DNA from: Micromonospora sp. MW-13
GTDB lineage: Bacteria > Actinomycetota > Actinomycetes > Mycobacteriales > Micromonosporaceae
Assembly (NCBI RefSeq): GCF_003434305.1
Contig: NZ_QKKX01000009.1
Location: 124,001-188,000 of the forward strand
Length of the DNA stretch: 64,000 nucleotides
Direction: 5' to 3'
In this document: positions 56,364 to 64,000 of the stretch, piece by piece
Position numbering within the stretch: position 1 is the stretch's first letter
How the letters are laid out: every line of letters begins with the position of its first letter
Position numbers and translations under genes: made by a program
The notes under the pieces: model-generated
What the model saw: the letters and a program-made list of their open reading frames with translations, nothing else
What the model was told of the DNA's origin: nothing
Databases searched by the model: none

Positions 56364-57907
56364 GTACGCTGCGCGCGCTCGCGAAGGCCCAGGCGCTCGC
56401 CGCCGGGGTGGCACAGCCGGTGGCCACCGTCCGGCACCTGCACCTGTCGCCCCGGCCGCTGGTGCTGGTGTCGCTGGCCATGGCCGGCGAGGCCAACGCA
56501 CCCCTCGCGGCGCTGGTCGGCGCCGCCCCGGACGATGCCCGGCTGCTGATCGTGCCGCAGCCCCGCAACCGGGACCAGCGCTTCGCGTTCGCCGCCGAGC
56601 TGGCCGGGATCGTGCTGCCCTACCTGGACTCCTTCCGGGGAGTGTCCGAGGCCGTCGCGGTGGACCGGGGCAGGGACGTCCGGCACCGGTACGTCGACGC
56701 GCCGCAACTGCTGGTGCCGAACCCGGCCGGGGTGACGTTCCTGCGGCTGTTCGGCCGCTCCACCCGGTTCCGCCGGCCCGACGGCGAGTACCCGGTGCAC
56801 CCAGCGGTGCCGCTGCTCGGGCGCTGGCTGACCTTCTTCGCCGAGCGGGCCGAGCACCCCGGCTCGTCGGCGCTGCTGGCGATGACCGAAGCGCTGACCC
56901 TGCACTGGGCGACCGGGCAGAGCGCGGTGGAGGACCTGCACCTGCCGGCGGTGCTCGGCTGGCTCGACCCGCCGCCGGGGCTGGACGGCGCGCGGGCGGC
57001 GGCGCGGGCCGAGGACCCGGCGTGCTGCCCACCCGCCGGCCCGGCCACCGACCCGGAGTTCGACAACCGGGTGCTCGCCCCGGCCGTCGCCGCGTACGCC
57101 GACGCGGCCGACGACGAGGCCGCCCGGCGGTCCGCGTACGCGGAGCTGGAGCGGGTCCTGCGCGGCCAGCTCACGCCCACCTGGGAGCTGATGTGGCGCG
57201 GCGTGGGGCTGCTCGCCGCGCTGCCGCCCGGCGCTCGGGTCGAGGGGCGCTGGGCCGGCGACCGGGACGCCTTCACCGCGCACGCCGAGCACGTCGACGC
57301 CGGCGGCGGGCCGCAGCCGCGCCGGGACGGGGCGGTGGCCGCAGCCGTACGCCTGCACCGGCTGGAGCGGGCCGGCACCTCCTACGCGGTCCAGCGCGCC
57401 TACGACGACCCGCTGGTGATGGCCGAGCACCGGCTGACCGGGGAGGCGTTCGTCGGGGACGTGACGTTGGCCGACCCGAGGCGGGTGGACGACACCGGGA
57501 AACGGCCGGTGCTGCGGCCCCGCATCCAGGTGGTCACCACCGAGCCGGTGGCGGTGCCGGTGGGCGCGACGCTGTACTCGCCGGCCCGGCCGGGCCAGAA
57601 GGCGAAGGTGGTCTTCCTGACCCCGGCGGCCGACGGCAAGACCGAGGTGGTGCTGGAGCTCTCCGGCGGGATGGGCCGAGGGCTCACGGCCCCGCCGGGA
57701 ACCGTGCCGGAGGTGGGGGAGCGGCTCTGCCTCACCACCCTGTCGGACGCGTTCCTGCCGGCGGGCGCGTTCCCGGCTCCCGAGGAGACCCCGTGGACCC
57801 ACGGCGGCCCCCCGGCCGCCGCCCCCGCCCCGGCGGATCCCGTTCCGGCTGGCCACGCTCCGGTCGGTCCCGGCTCCGACGGCGACCCTTCGGAGGAGTG
57901 GGCCTGA
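56360..57907 (+). CDS. Unknown protein paired with the Fe-S nuclease
   Basis: 515 residues, soluble, no signal peptide or membrane helix. The N-terminal half contains LVLVSLAMAGEANAPLAALV and LLIVPQPRNRDQRFAFAAEL. The middle is helical with a Cys pair (DPACCPPAG); a strand-rich C-terminal region (TLYSPARPGQKAKVVFLTPA) is followed by a Pro/Ala tail. I do not recognise the family. ATG overlaps the nuclease stop (ATGA), so the two are made together and probably act together. Confidence 0.7.
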   Translation: MSTLRALAKAQALAAGVAQPVATVRHLHLSPRPLVLVSLAMAGEANAPLAALVGAAPDDARLLIVPQPRNRDQRFAFAAELAGIVLPYLDSFRGVSEAVAVDRGRDVRHRYVDAPQLLVPNPAGVTFLRLFGRSTRFRRPDGEYPVHPAVPLLGRWLTFFAERAEHPGSSALLAMTEALTLHWATGQSAVEDLHLPAVLGWLDPPPGLDGARAAARAEDPACCPPAGPATDPEFDNRVLAPAVAAYADAADDEAARRSAYAELERVLRGQLTPTWELMWRGVGLLAALPPGARVEGRWAGDRDAFTAHAEHVDAGGGPQPRRDGAVAAAVRLHRLERAGTSYAVQRAYDDPLVMAEHRLTGEAFVGDVTLADPRRVDDTGKRPVLRPRIQVVTTEPVAVPVGATLYSPARPGQKAKVVFLTPAADGKTEVVLELSGGMGRGLTAPPGTVPEVGERLCLTTLSDAFLPAGAFPAPEETPWTHGGPPAAAPAPADPVPAGHAPVGPGSDGDPSEEWA

Positions 57908-58050
57908 CCACCTCCACCCCGGACCGCCGCCGGACGGCCCGGACGGCCCTGGCGGCCCGCCCGGCGGCTGGCTACTCTTTCGTCGTTCGCCGTCAACGAC
58001 CGGTCCTCACCGTCGAGGTGCGCGAAGGAGAGGAAGCCGGAGCGACCACT

Positions 58051-60345
58051 GTGCTGCCCCACGACGCGCCTCACCCCCGCACGACCCCCGCCGGGGTGCA
58101 CCGGCCCGGTCGGGCCGGACTCGTCGTGGCCGCGATCGTCCTGCTCACCGAGGCGGTCTGGCTGGTCGCCCGCCTGCCCGGCACGGCCCTGGTCAGCGAC
58201 CTCGGCGCGGTCGCCGTGGCGGGCTGGGCCGGGTACGCGTGCGTCGCCGCGGCCCGCCGGCACCCCGCGCCGCTGCGCCGGTTCTGGGCGCTGCTCGCGG
58301 CCACCATGGGCCTCGCCGCGCTCGGCCGGACAGTGTGGACGGTGCAGCGGCTCGGCGGGGACGGCCTGCCGCACACCCCGCTGATCGGGTCGCTGTTCAC
58401 CCTCGGCATCGTCACCGGCACCGCCGCGCTGCTCTGCTCCTTCGCCGCCCCGCGCAGCGCCGTCGGGCGGGCCCGGACGGTGCTGGACGGCGTCATCGTC
58501 GGGCTAGCCCTCATCCCGATCGGCTGGGTGGTGGTGTTCCGCGACATCGCCGCCGCCGACCTCGCCGACCCGCTGCGCACCTTCGGGCTGCTCTACCCGA
58601 TGCTCGACCTGATGCAGTTGACCATCCTGGTCGCGGTGGCCGGCCCGGCCCGGCCGATGTGGCGCCCGCTGACCCTGATCGGGGCCAGCCTCGCCACCCG
58701 GGCGGTCGCCGACGCCGCGTACGTCTCGCTCGTCGCGCACGGCGGCTACGCCCCCGGCCACCCGATCGACGTCTGCTGGCCGCTGAGCTATCTGTTGATC
58801 GGTGCTGCCAGCCGGTACCCGCTGCCCCCGGCCTCCGACGACGCCGAGGAGCCCACCGAGTCGCCGCTGCCGCCCTGGTGGCGGGTCGCCCTGCCGTACC
58901 TGCCGGTGGGTGGGGCGGTCGTGGCGGTGATGCTGGCCCGGCGGCCCACCGGGCAGACCCCGCACCTGGTCTTCGTCGGCATGATGGCGTTGCTCGGCGT
59001 CCTGGCGCTGCGGCAGGGGCTGGCCGCCAACGAGAACCTCCGGCTGGTCGCCCGGCTGCGCCGGCTCGCCTACATCGACCAGCTCACCGGCCTGCCGAAC
59101 CGGCTGATGTTCACCCGCCGGCTGCGCCGGGCACTGCGCGACGAGGCCCCGGTCGCCGTGCTGCTGCTGGACCTGGACGGCTTCAAGCAGGTCAACGACC
59201 GGTTCGGGCACAGCGCCGGTGACAGCTTGCTGACCAGTATCGCCGGCCGGATGGCGCGGGCCGTGGCCGACGACGGGAGCATCGCCCGCCTCGGCGGCGA
59301 CGAGTTCGCCGTCCTCCTCGACGGCGACCGGCAGGTCCGGCCGGAGCGGGTGGCCGAGCGGCTGCTCGCCGCCCTGCAACCCTCCGCCGGGGAGGAGGAG
59401 GCGGGCGTGCACCCCTCGGCCAGCATCGGCATCGCCGAGTACGGCCCGCAGCACGCCTCCCACACCGACCTGCTCCGCGACGCCGACATCGCCATGTACG
59501 CCGCCAAGGCGGGCGGCAAGTCCGCGTACCGCACCTGCACCCCTGCCCTGCGGGAGGCGACGGTGAGTCGGGCCGAGCTGATCGCCGACCTGCGCCGCGC
59601 CGTCGACGAGGAGCAACTGCACCTGGAGTACCAGCCGATCGTCGACCTGGCCACCGGCGAGGTGCGCAGCGCCGAGGCGCTGGTGCGCTGGCGGCACCCC
59701 CGGCTGGGGCTGCTCACCCCGGCGCGGTTCCTGCCGCTGGCCGAGGAGACCGGGCTGATCCTGCCGATCGACCGGTGGGTGATCCACGAGGCGTGCCGGG
59801 CCGCCGCCACCTGGCGGGACCGCGCCCCCGAGGCGACCGTCGCGGTGAACATCGCCGCCGCGCACCTGCGCCGGCCGGACCTGATCGCCACCGTCACCGC
59901 GGCCACCGCCGGTGCCGGCCTGGCACCCCGCGCGCTGACCCTGGAGCTGACCGAGTCGGCGCTGATCGACGGCAGCGACACGGTGCTGGACCGGCTGCGC
60001 CAGCTCCGCGAGCTGGGCATCCGGATCGCGATCGACGACTTCGGCACCGGCTACTCGTCGTTGAGCTACCTGCACCACATCCCGGCCACGGAGCTGAAGA
60101 TCGACCGGTCGTTCGTGGCCCGGCTCGGCGAGGACGCCCGCGCTTATGCGACGGTGGAGATGGTGACCCGGTTGGCCGGGGCGTTCGACCTGACCGTGGT
60201 CGCCGAGGGGGTGGAGACCGACGGGCAGCACGCGGCGGTCACCGCGATCGGCTGCGTCCACGGCCAGGGCTGGCGGTACGGCCGCCCCACCAACCTCGCC
60301 GACCTGCGCGCCGCCTTTACCCCGGTGCCGCAGAGTCAGGGTTGA
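58051..60345 (+). CDS. Membrane GGDEF-EAL protein (cyclic di-GMP turnover)
   Basis: 764 residues. Eight or so N-terminal hydrophobic helices (to about 320) form a membrane sensor. A GGDEF domain follows with GGDEF intact at 415-419 but no RxxD inhibitory site before it. The EAL domain has EAL at 542-544 (AEALVRW), then LELTES, IDDFGTGYSSLSYLHHIP, KIDRSFV and VAEGVET, all consistent with an active phosphodiesterase. It can therefore make or break c-di-GMP. Start uncertain: GTG 58051 or GTG 58018 (TACTCT -10 at 57973). Confidence 0.87.
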   Translation: MLPHDAPHPRTTPAGVHRPGRAGLVVAAIVLLTEAVWLVARLPGTALVSDLGAVAVAGWAGYACVAAARRHPAPLRRFWALLAATMGLAALGRTVWTVQRLGGDGLPHTPLIGSLFTLGIVTGTAALLCSFAAPRSAVGRARTVLDGVIVGLALIPIGWVVVFRDIAAADLADPLRTFGLLYPMLDLMQLTILVAVAGPARPMWRPLTLIGASLATRAVADAAYVSLVAHGGYAPGHPIDVCWPLSYLLIGAASRYPLPPASDDAEEPTESPLPPWWRVALPYLPVGGAVVAVMLARRPTGQTPHLVFVGMMALLGVLALRQGLAANENLRLVARLRRLAYIDQLTGLPNRLMFTRRLRRALRDEAPVAVLLLDLDGFKQVNDRFGHSAGDSLLTSIAGRMARAVADDGSIARLGGDEFAVLLDGDRQVRPERVAERLLAALQPSAGEEEAGVHPSASIGIAEYGPQHASHTDLLRDADIAMYAAKAGGKSAYRTCTPALREATVSRAELIADLRRAVDEEQLHLEYQPIVDLATGEVRSAEALVRWRHPRLGLLTPARFLPLAEETGLILPIDRWVIHEACRAAATWRDRAPEATVAVNIAAAHLRRPDLIATVTAATAGAGLAPRALTLELTESALIDGSDTVLDRLRQLRELGIRIAIDDFGTGYSSLSYLHHIPATELKIDRSFVARLGEDARAYATVEMVTRLAGAFDLTVVAEGVETDGQHAAVTAIGCVHGQGWRYGRPTNLADLRAAFTPVPQSQG

Positions 60346-60667
60346 CCCGCACGCTGCGGCAGATCCTCGACGACCCGCACGCCCGACCCGGCGGCGCACC
60401 TGCGCCGGCAGCGCGACCTGCTCACCGTGCGGATCGGAAAGCTCCAGGACATGGTCGCGGCGATCGAGCTCGCGATGGAGGCGAGAAGGATGAACCTCAG
60501 ACTGACCCCGCAGTAGCGGTTCGAGGTCTTCGGTGACTTCGACCCGACACGCACGCCGAGGAACATGGCCGACGAGCGGTTCACCGCATACTTCGAGAAA
60601 CATCCGTCCCGGGATGGCCACCTACGTAAGCGAGGCGATCCACGCCAACGCGATCACCCGGGCCTGA
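60346..60667 (+). pseudogene. Decayed MerR/TipA-type regulator
   Basis: Fragments of one MerR-family C-terminal region in three registers: TLRQILDDPHA; then DPAAHLRRQRDLLTVRIGKL through MNLRLTPQ, an in-frame TAG (60514), and RFEVFGDFDP; then after another shift MATYVSEAIHANAITRA and stop (60665-60667). The DNA-binding N-terminus is gone. At least two frameshifts and one nonsense mutation, so it cannot make a working protein. Confidence 0.7.
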
Positions 60668-60680
60668 TCCGTCACCCGCC

Positions 60681-60728
60681 CTGGCCAGCACCGGGCCTGG
60701 CCAGCACCGGGCCTGGCCAGCACCGGGC
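60681..60728. repeat. Three exact 16-bp tandem repeats
   Basis: CTGGCCAGCACCGGGC three times head to tail, 14 bp after the MerR remnant. Confidence 0.85.
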
Positions 60729-60784
60729 CTGACCGGCGAGCGTCGTGCCGGCGGGGCTGGGCCGGCCGGGGCAGGCACACCTTC

Positions 60785-60901
60785 GCGGGCCCTTTGGAGC
60801 TGAGTCGTCTGTGACATCACGGCCGGGGTGTTGGTGGGAGGGGTGGAACCGCGCCGATGGCCGATCCCGGTGATGCGTTTGGAACATCAGCTCCAAAGGG
60901 C
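60785..60901. repeat. Short element with the same terminal inverted repeat as at 47408
   Basis: Left GCGGGCCCTTTGGAGCTGA (60785-60803) and right TCAGCTCCAAAGGGC (60887-60901); the inner 15 bases of the left arm match the right arm exactly. The left end also carries the GAGTCGTCTGTGACATC core, the inverted form of the core at 47424. The interior is 83 bp with no gene. Confidence 0.6.
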
Positions 60902-61011
60902 ACCGGTGGGGCAATGGTGGGGACAGGATCGGGGCGGATCCCGGATCGGGGCGGGGACCGGGATCCGGCCCGGTCCCCGCCGACCGCGACCGCGACCCGG
61001 TCTCCGCGACA

Positions 61012-61083
61012 CCGACACTCGGCCCGACTACCGGCCCGACACTCGGCCCGACTACCGGCCCGACAACCGGCCCGACAACCGGC
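61012..61083. repeat. Six 12-bp tandem repeats
   Basis: Units CCGACACTCGGC, CCGACTACCGGC and CCGACAACCGGC alternate then repeat (A-B-A-B-C-C). The surrounding 60902-61200 is GC-rich and partly repetitive (GATCGGGGCGG copies near 60928-60955), with no gene seen. Confidence 0.8.
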
Positions 61084-61239
61084 CCCGACAGGCGGGCGCT
61101 GATCCGGGCCGGTCACGGGTCCCCCCTCGCGTCGGTGCTGCCGGCGCGGCGTCGCGACCCGGCTGGGCTGCCATCTACCCAGCGGCCCACCGATCCACAC
61201 GGCACCGCCGAGCACCACCGGCGGAACGTGAATCGGTGC

Positions 61240-61340
61240 GGTGTCATCCGCTTCTTGTCGGTTCTTGTCCACCGATCAGGTGATTCGCCCGCTTCTACGG
61301 GGCCGTCCCGCCGGTCGGCACCGTTGATCCGGATGACACC
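61240..61340. other. Perfect 11-bp inverted repeat enclosing 79 bp
   Basis: GGTGTCATCCG (61240-61250) and CGGATGACACC (61330-61340) lie before a gene that starts at 61374. As RNA this would close a 100-nt stem-loop ahead of the ribosome site AAGGAG. No known riboswitch class recognised. Confidence 0.4.
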
Positions 61341-61373
61341 CCGGCTGGTGGCTCGCGCGGCGAAGGAGTCGGC

Positions 61374-62531
61374 GTGGCGAAGACTGATTCGACGGGTTCC
61401 ACGTGGCGGTACCGCTGGGCGTACCGGCAGAACGAACGACGACGGCGGACGTACCGCGACGCCGAGCAGGCGTGGCGGCGGCGCGCGGAGGAGCTGCGGC
61501 GGCTGCGCGCGGCGGCGGTCGACTTCGGCCGGCGCGCGACGGCGGGCGCCGGCCTGCCCCTCGCACTCGCCCCCGGCGAGCGGGTCCACTGGGCGCTGCC
61601 CGCCGCGCAACTGGTCGAGCTGCGGCACACCGCCGTGTTGCCCGCTCCCGACCTCGGCGTCGATCCGGACCAGCCGTCGCTGCACCAGCGGCGCCCCGAC
61701 GGGGTCAAGGTCACCGACGCCGGGATCGCCGTGGTCACCGACCGCCGGCTGGTCCTGCTCGGCGGGCGCGGCCGGCGCGACTGGGCGTACGGGAGGATGA
61801 CCGGGCTGGCCCACGACCCGGCGGCGCCGGTGACGCTGATCCAGGTCCTGGACCGGCGGCGCACCTCCGGGCTGCTGCTGCCCGCCGAGGCCGCCGCCGA
61901 GTTCCGGTTCACCCTCACCCTGGCCTTCGCCGACGCCATCGAGCAGCGGGGGGCCGTGCTCGCCCAGCTCGACGAGCTGATCGCCGAGCACGACCAGACC
62001 CGGCCGTTCCGCCCGGCCATCGCCACCCCCGGCCAGGCGCGGCTCACCGCCCGGCTGCCGGGCGGCCGGCGTACCGTCGCGGTGGCCGCCGCCGCGGTGC
62101 TGCTGGTGCCCGCGGTGCTCCTGGACTCCGACCCCCCGGTGCGGCCCGGCTCGGATGTCGCCGCCGCCGCGACCGCCGCCCTCACCCCCACCCCGACCCC
62201 GACCCGGGCGCCGACGGCGCGCCCGACCTCCCGCGCCGCTGCCGTCGGCCGGGCGGCCCTCGAACAGCCCCGGCGCGGCACCGGGTCACCCACCCCGGAA
62301 CGCGACGGGCTCTGCGGCGCCCCGGCCAACCCGTTCGGGTACGACTACTGCGGCGGCTCCCGCATCCGCAAGCCGGACGTGCGGGTGTGCGACTACTTCG
62401 ACTGCGGGCAGGACTTCTGGGCCGGGAAGGGTTACCTGGTGCAGTGCCGCGACGGCGCGTTCAGCCTCACCGGCGGTCGTGCCGACGCGTGCGCCACCCA
62501 CGACGGCCTGCGCCGCACCGTCTGGACCTGA
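61374..62531 (+). CDS. Membrane protein with C-terminal DUF3761-like Cys-rich domain
   Basis: 385 residues. The N-terminal 50 residues are very basic and helical (RRRRTYRDAEQAWRRRAEEL). A domain from about 60 to 225 has alternating strands (TDAGIAVVTDRRLVLLGG resembles a PH-like fold). One membrane helix is at about 233-250. A Thr/Pro linker (TPTPTPTRAPTARPTS) follows, then an extracellular Cys-rich end: NPFGYDYCGGSRI, CDYFDCGQDFWAGKGYLVQC, RDGAFSLTGG and a final Cys-His, as in DUF3761. GTG start with AAGGAG. Function unknown; topology suggests a cytoplasmic sensor and an outer domain. Confidence 0.7.
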   Translation: MAKTDSTGSTWRYRWAYRQNERRRRTYRDAEQAWRRRAEELRRLRAAAVDFGRRATAGAGLPLALAPGERVHWALPAAQLVELRHTAVLPAPDLGVDPDQPSLHQRRPDGVKVTDAGIAVVTDRRLVLLGGRGRRDWAYGRMTGLAHDPAAPVTLIQVLDRRRTSGLLLPAEAAAEFRFTLTLAFADAIEQRGAVLAQLDELIAEHDQTRPFRPAIATPGQARLTARLPGGRRTVAVAAAAVLLVPAVLLDSDPPVRPGSDVAAAATAALTPTPTPTRAPTARPTSRAAAVGRAALEQPRRGTGSPTPERDGLCGAPANPFGYDYCGGSRIRKPDVRVCDYFDCGQDFWAGKGYLVQCRDGAFSLTGGRADACATHDGLRRTVWT

Positions 62532-62590
62532 GCCCGCCGTCCCGGGCCGGCGGGGTGCGGGGGTGGCGCGGGTGTCGCATCATCAGCGGC

Positions 62591-62965
62591 GTGATCAATC
62601 TGAAGCGGGACCACCACCGTAAGAAGAAGCGGCGCGGCGACAACTCCTGCTCCGACTGCGACTGCGACGGTCCGGACTGCTGCGACTTCGGGCTCTTCTC
62701 GTTCATGCTCACCCTCGGCTCGGTGGCCGCCGGGGCCACCCGGGCGCCGGTCGTCGACCGGGCCGGCCGGGCCGCCATCCTCGGCTACCGGCGCTGGCTG
62801 TCGCACCGCTGGCCGGGCCAGTGCCGCTACACCCCGACGTGCAGCGCGTACGGGCTGACCGCCGTCGAGCGGTACGGGCTGGCCGTGGGCGGGCGGATGG
62901 CCGCCGAGCGGTTGCGCCGCTGCAAGCCCGCCGTGCCCCGGGGCACCCACGACCCGGTCCGCTGA
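62591..62965 (+). CDS. yidD: Membrane protein insertion efficiency factor YidD
   Basis: 124 residues. The C-terminal 75 are the YidD family: ILGYRRWLSHRWPGQCRYTP, TCSAYGLTAVERYGLAVGG, RRCKPAVPRGTHDPV. It helps YidC insert membrane proteins. The N-terminus has a basic stretch (RDHHRKKKRRGDN), five Cys within 12 residues (C20, C23, C25, C30, C31) and a hydrophobic helix; the Cys cluster is not part of the usual family. GTG start. It is not beside rnpA or yidC, which is common for extra copies. Confidence 0.88.
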   Translation: MINLKRDHHRKKKRRGDNSCSDCDCDGPDCCDFGLFSFMLTLGSVAAGATRAPVVDRAGRAAILGYRRWLSHRWPGQCRYTPTCSAYGLTAVERYGLAVGGRMAAERLRRCKPAVPRGTHDPVR

Positions 62966-63098
62966 CCGCCCGTTTCCTGCGTCCAGCCCGGCTCCGGCCG
63001 TTCCGACGGCCGGAGCCGGCGTCCTTTGTGTCGTGGCGAGGCGAGGCGAGGGCCGGGCTGCGACAGTTCCGTCTCCGCCGAGCCGACGCACTTGGCGG

Positions 63099-64000
63099 TC
63101 ACCGGCCGAACAGTCGCTCGTGCTGGGCCCGGGCCAGCTCCACCAGCCGGCGCCGCACGTGCGGTAACCCGACCTCCCCGAACTGGAGGTCCACGGCGCT
63201 GTGGTCCAGCAGTCGCGCCGGGGCGTACCGGCCCGTCGCCAGCAACCGGTGCCACTCCGGCGTGCCGGGGTAGGGCCGGAACTCGAAGACGCTCGCCCGG
63301 AAGGAGCCGGGCGCGTTCTCGGTCAGATCCCACAGCTCGTGTACGTACCGGACGGTCTCCTCCAGCTCGGCGCGCGTCTCGGTGGGCAGGCCGAGGATGA
63401 AGTACCCCTTGACGTTGATGCCCCAGCGGGTGAGCCGGCGGACCACGTCCCGGGTCAGCTCGGGCCTGATCCGTTTCCCGATGTGGCCGAGAACCCGCTC
63501 GCTGCCGGACTCGATGCCGAGGGCGACCTCCCGGCAGCCGTTCGCGGCGATCGTCTCCAGCAGGGCGTCGTCGGTGCGGGCGAGGATGTTGATCCGGCCG
63601 GTGGCGTCCCAGGCGTACCGGCTGCCGACGTCGGCTGAGGTGAAGGCGGCCATGCAGCGCCGGATGAACCGCTCGTGGCCGAGGAAGAAGTCGTCGACGA
63701 ACCGGAACGCCCGCACGCCGTACTGGATGTTGAGTTCGTCCATCTCGGCGATGATGTTGTCCGGCTCCCGGGTGCGGACGGTGACGTCCGGGTTGGCGCT
63801 GACGGCCGCGCCGCAGAACGAACAGTCGTACGGGGAGCCGCGGGCGCCCACCATCGCCGCCTCCCACGGCCCCTCGTCCGGCCGGTACGGGTCGTCGGCG
63901 AAGAACCGCCGGTCGACGAACGGCAGCGAGTTGATGTCCGGCGCCAGGTGCCAGCCTGTCCCCGCCTCGCCGCCCGTGACCGGCGTACCCAGGATCGGGT
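63099..64000 (-). CDS. Radical SAM protein, B12-binding type (5' end outside window)
   Basis: The reading frame is open to the window edge, so the N-terminus (probably a B12-binding domain) is missing; PDINSLPFVDRRFF near the edge is the usual bridge into the radical SAM barrel. The cluster motif reads RGSPYDCSFCG: the first Cys of CxxxCxxC is Ser. The rest of the barrel looks normal: RFVDDFFLGHERFI, GCREVALGIESGSERVL, GYFILGLPTETRAELEETV and FRPYPGTPEW. Substrate unknown. Whether the Ser variant can hold a 4Fe-4S cluster is the open question. Confidence 0.8.
   Translation of the reverse strand, partial: PILGTPVTGGEAGTGWHLAPDINSLPFVDRRFFADDPYRPDEGPWEAAMVGARGSPYDCSFCGAAVSANPDVTVRTREPDNIIAEMDELNIQYGVRAFRFVDDFFLGHERFIRRCMAAFTSADVGSRYAWDATGRINILARTDDALLETIAANGCREVALGIESGSERVLGHIGKRIRPELTRDVVRRLTRWGINVKGYFILGLPTETRAELEETVRYVHELWDLTENAPGSFRASVFEFRPYPGTPEWHRLLATGRYAPARLLDHSAVDLQFGEVGLPHVRRRLVELARAQHERLFGR

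Noticed and set aside
61012-61083. Possible CRISPR array
   Set aside because: The 12-bp units are directly adjacent with no unique spacers and no cas operon; it is a simple tandem repeat.

Overview
The window is chromosomal DNA of a high-GC actinobacterium, most likely a member of the Micromonosporaceae (Micromonospora or a close relative). Reasons: very high GC with many GTG starts; the order mtrA-mtrB-lpqB-comF-hpf-secA-(Rv3235-like) known from Mycobacterium and relatives; an XRE/DUF5753 + DUF397 pair; and a tmsAB-type 10-methyl fatty acid locus. No phage, plasmid, CRISPR array or intact insertion sequence is visible.

Layout. 1-13.1 kb: two-component system mtrAB with its lipoprotein lpqB, comF, hibernation factor hpf, two convergent double-GNAT acetyltransferases, secA, an Rv3235-like gene, a small excisionase-like HTH gene and a DUF6912-like gene. 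13.1-16.3 kb: a membrane protein divergent from P5C dehydrogenase. 16.4-21.1 kb: PadR regulator, prfB, ftsE, ftsX, smpB and ssrA (tmRNA). 21.3-25.9 kb: lipoprotein, benzoylformate decarboxylase-like enzyme, MTA phosphorylase, YqgE/AlgH, tRNA-Ala(GGC). 26.2-30.4 kb: accessory genes including an ECF42-type sigma factor with its DGPF/YCII partner, and an acyl-CoA dehydrogenase whose 5' end is frameshifted. 30.5-34.1 kb: XRE/DUF397 pair, MFS exporter, GNAT.

34.3-39.1 kb is the most unusual part. A small effector-associated (EACC1-like) gene, a 1199-residue fusion of a caspase-fold protease and an SF1 helicase, and a barstar-like gene follow one another with 1-base overlaps. A tiny divergent membrane protein lies upstream, and a truncated acetyltransferase lies antisense to the barstar end. 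I read this as a candidate conflict or defence module, by inference only.

39.3-47.2 kb: SigE-type ECF sigma with its membrane partner, two aldo/keto reductases, a hemerythrin-like protein and a MoxR AAA/VWA pair. 47.2-49.1 kb and 60.3-61.4 kb are scarred regions: tandem arrays, two elements bounded by the same inverted repeat (core CCTTTGGAGCTGA), a fused glxA/membrane-protein deletion scar and a decayed MerR/TipA-like gene. 49.5-52.2 kb: tmsA/tmsB-like fatty acid methylation operon. 52.3-57.9 kb: winged-helix regulator, SRPBCC protein, MFS exporter, a Cas4/AddB-like Fe-S nuclease and an unknown partner. 58-64 kb: GGDEF-EAL protein, a membrane protein with a DUF3761-like tail, yidD with a Cys-rich leader, and a radical SAM protein that runs off the window end.

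Several genes (prfB, ftsE, the MoxR gene, tmsA, the Fe-S nuclease gene) have a TANNNT box 6-8 bases before the start codon and no clear ribosome binding site, which suggests leaderless transcripts.
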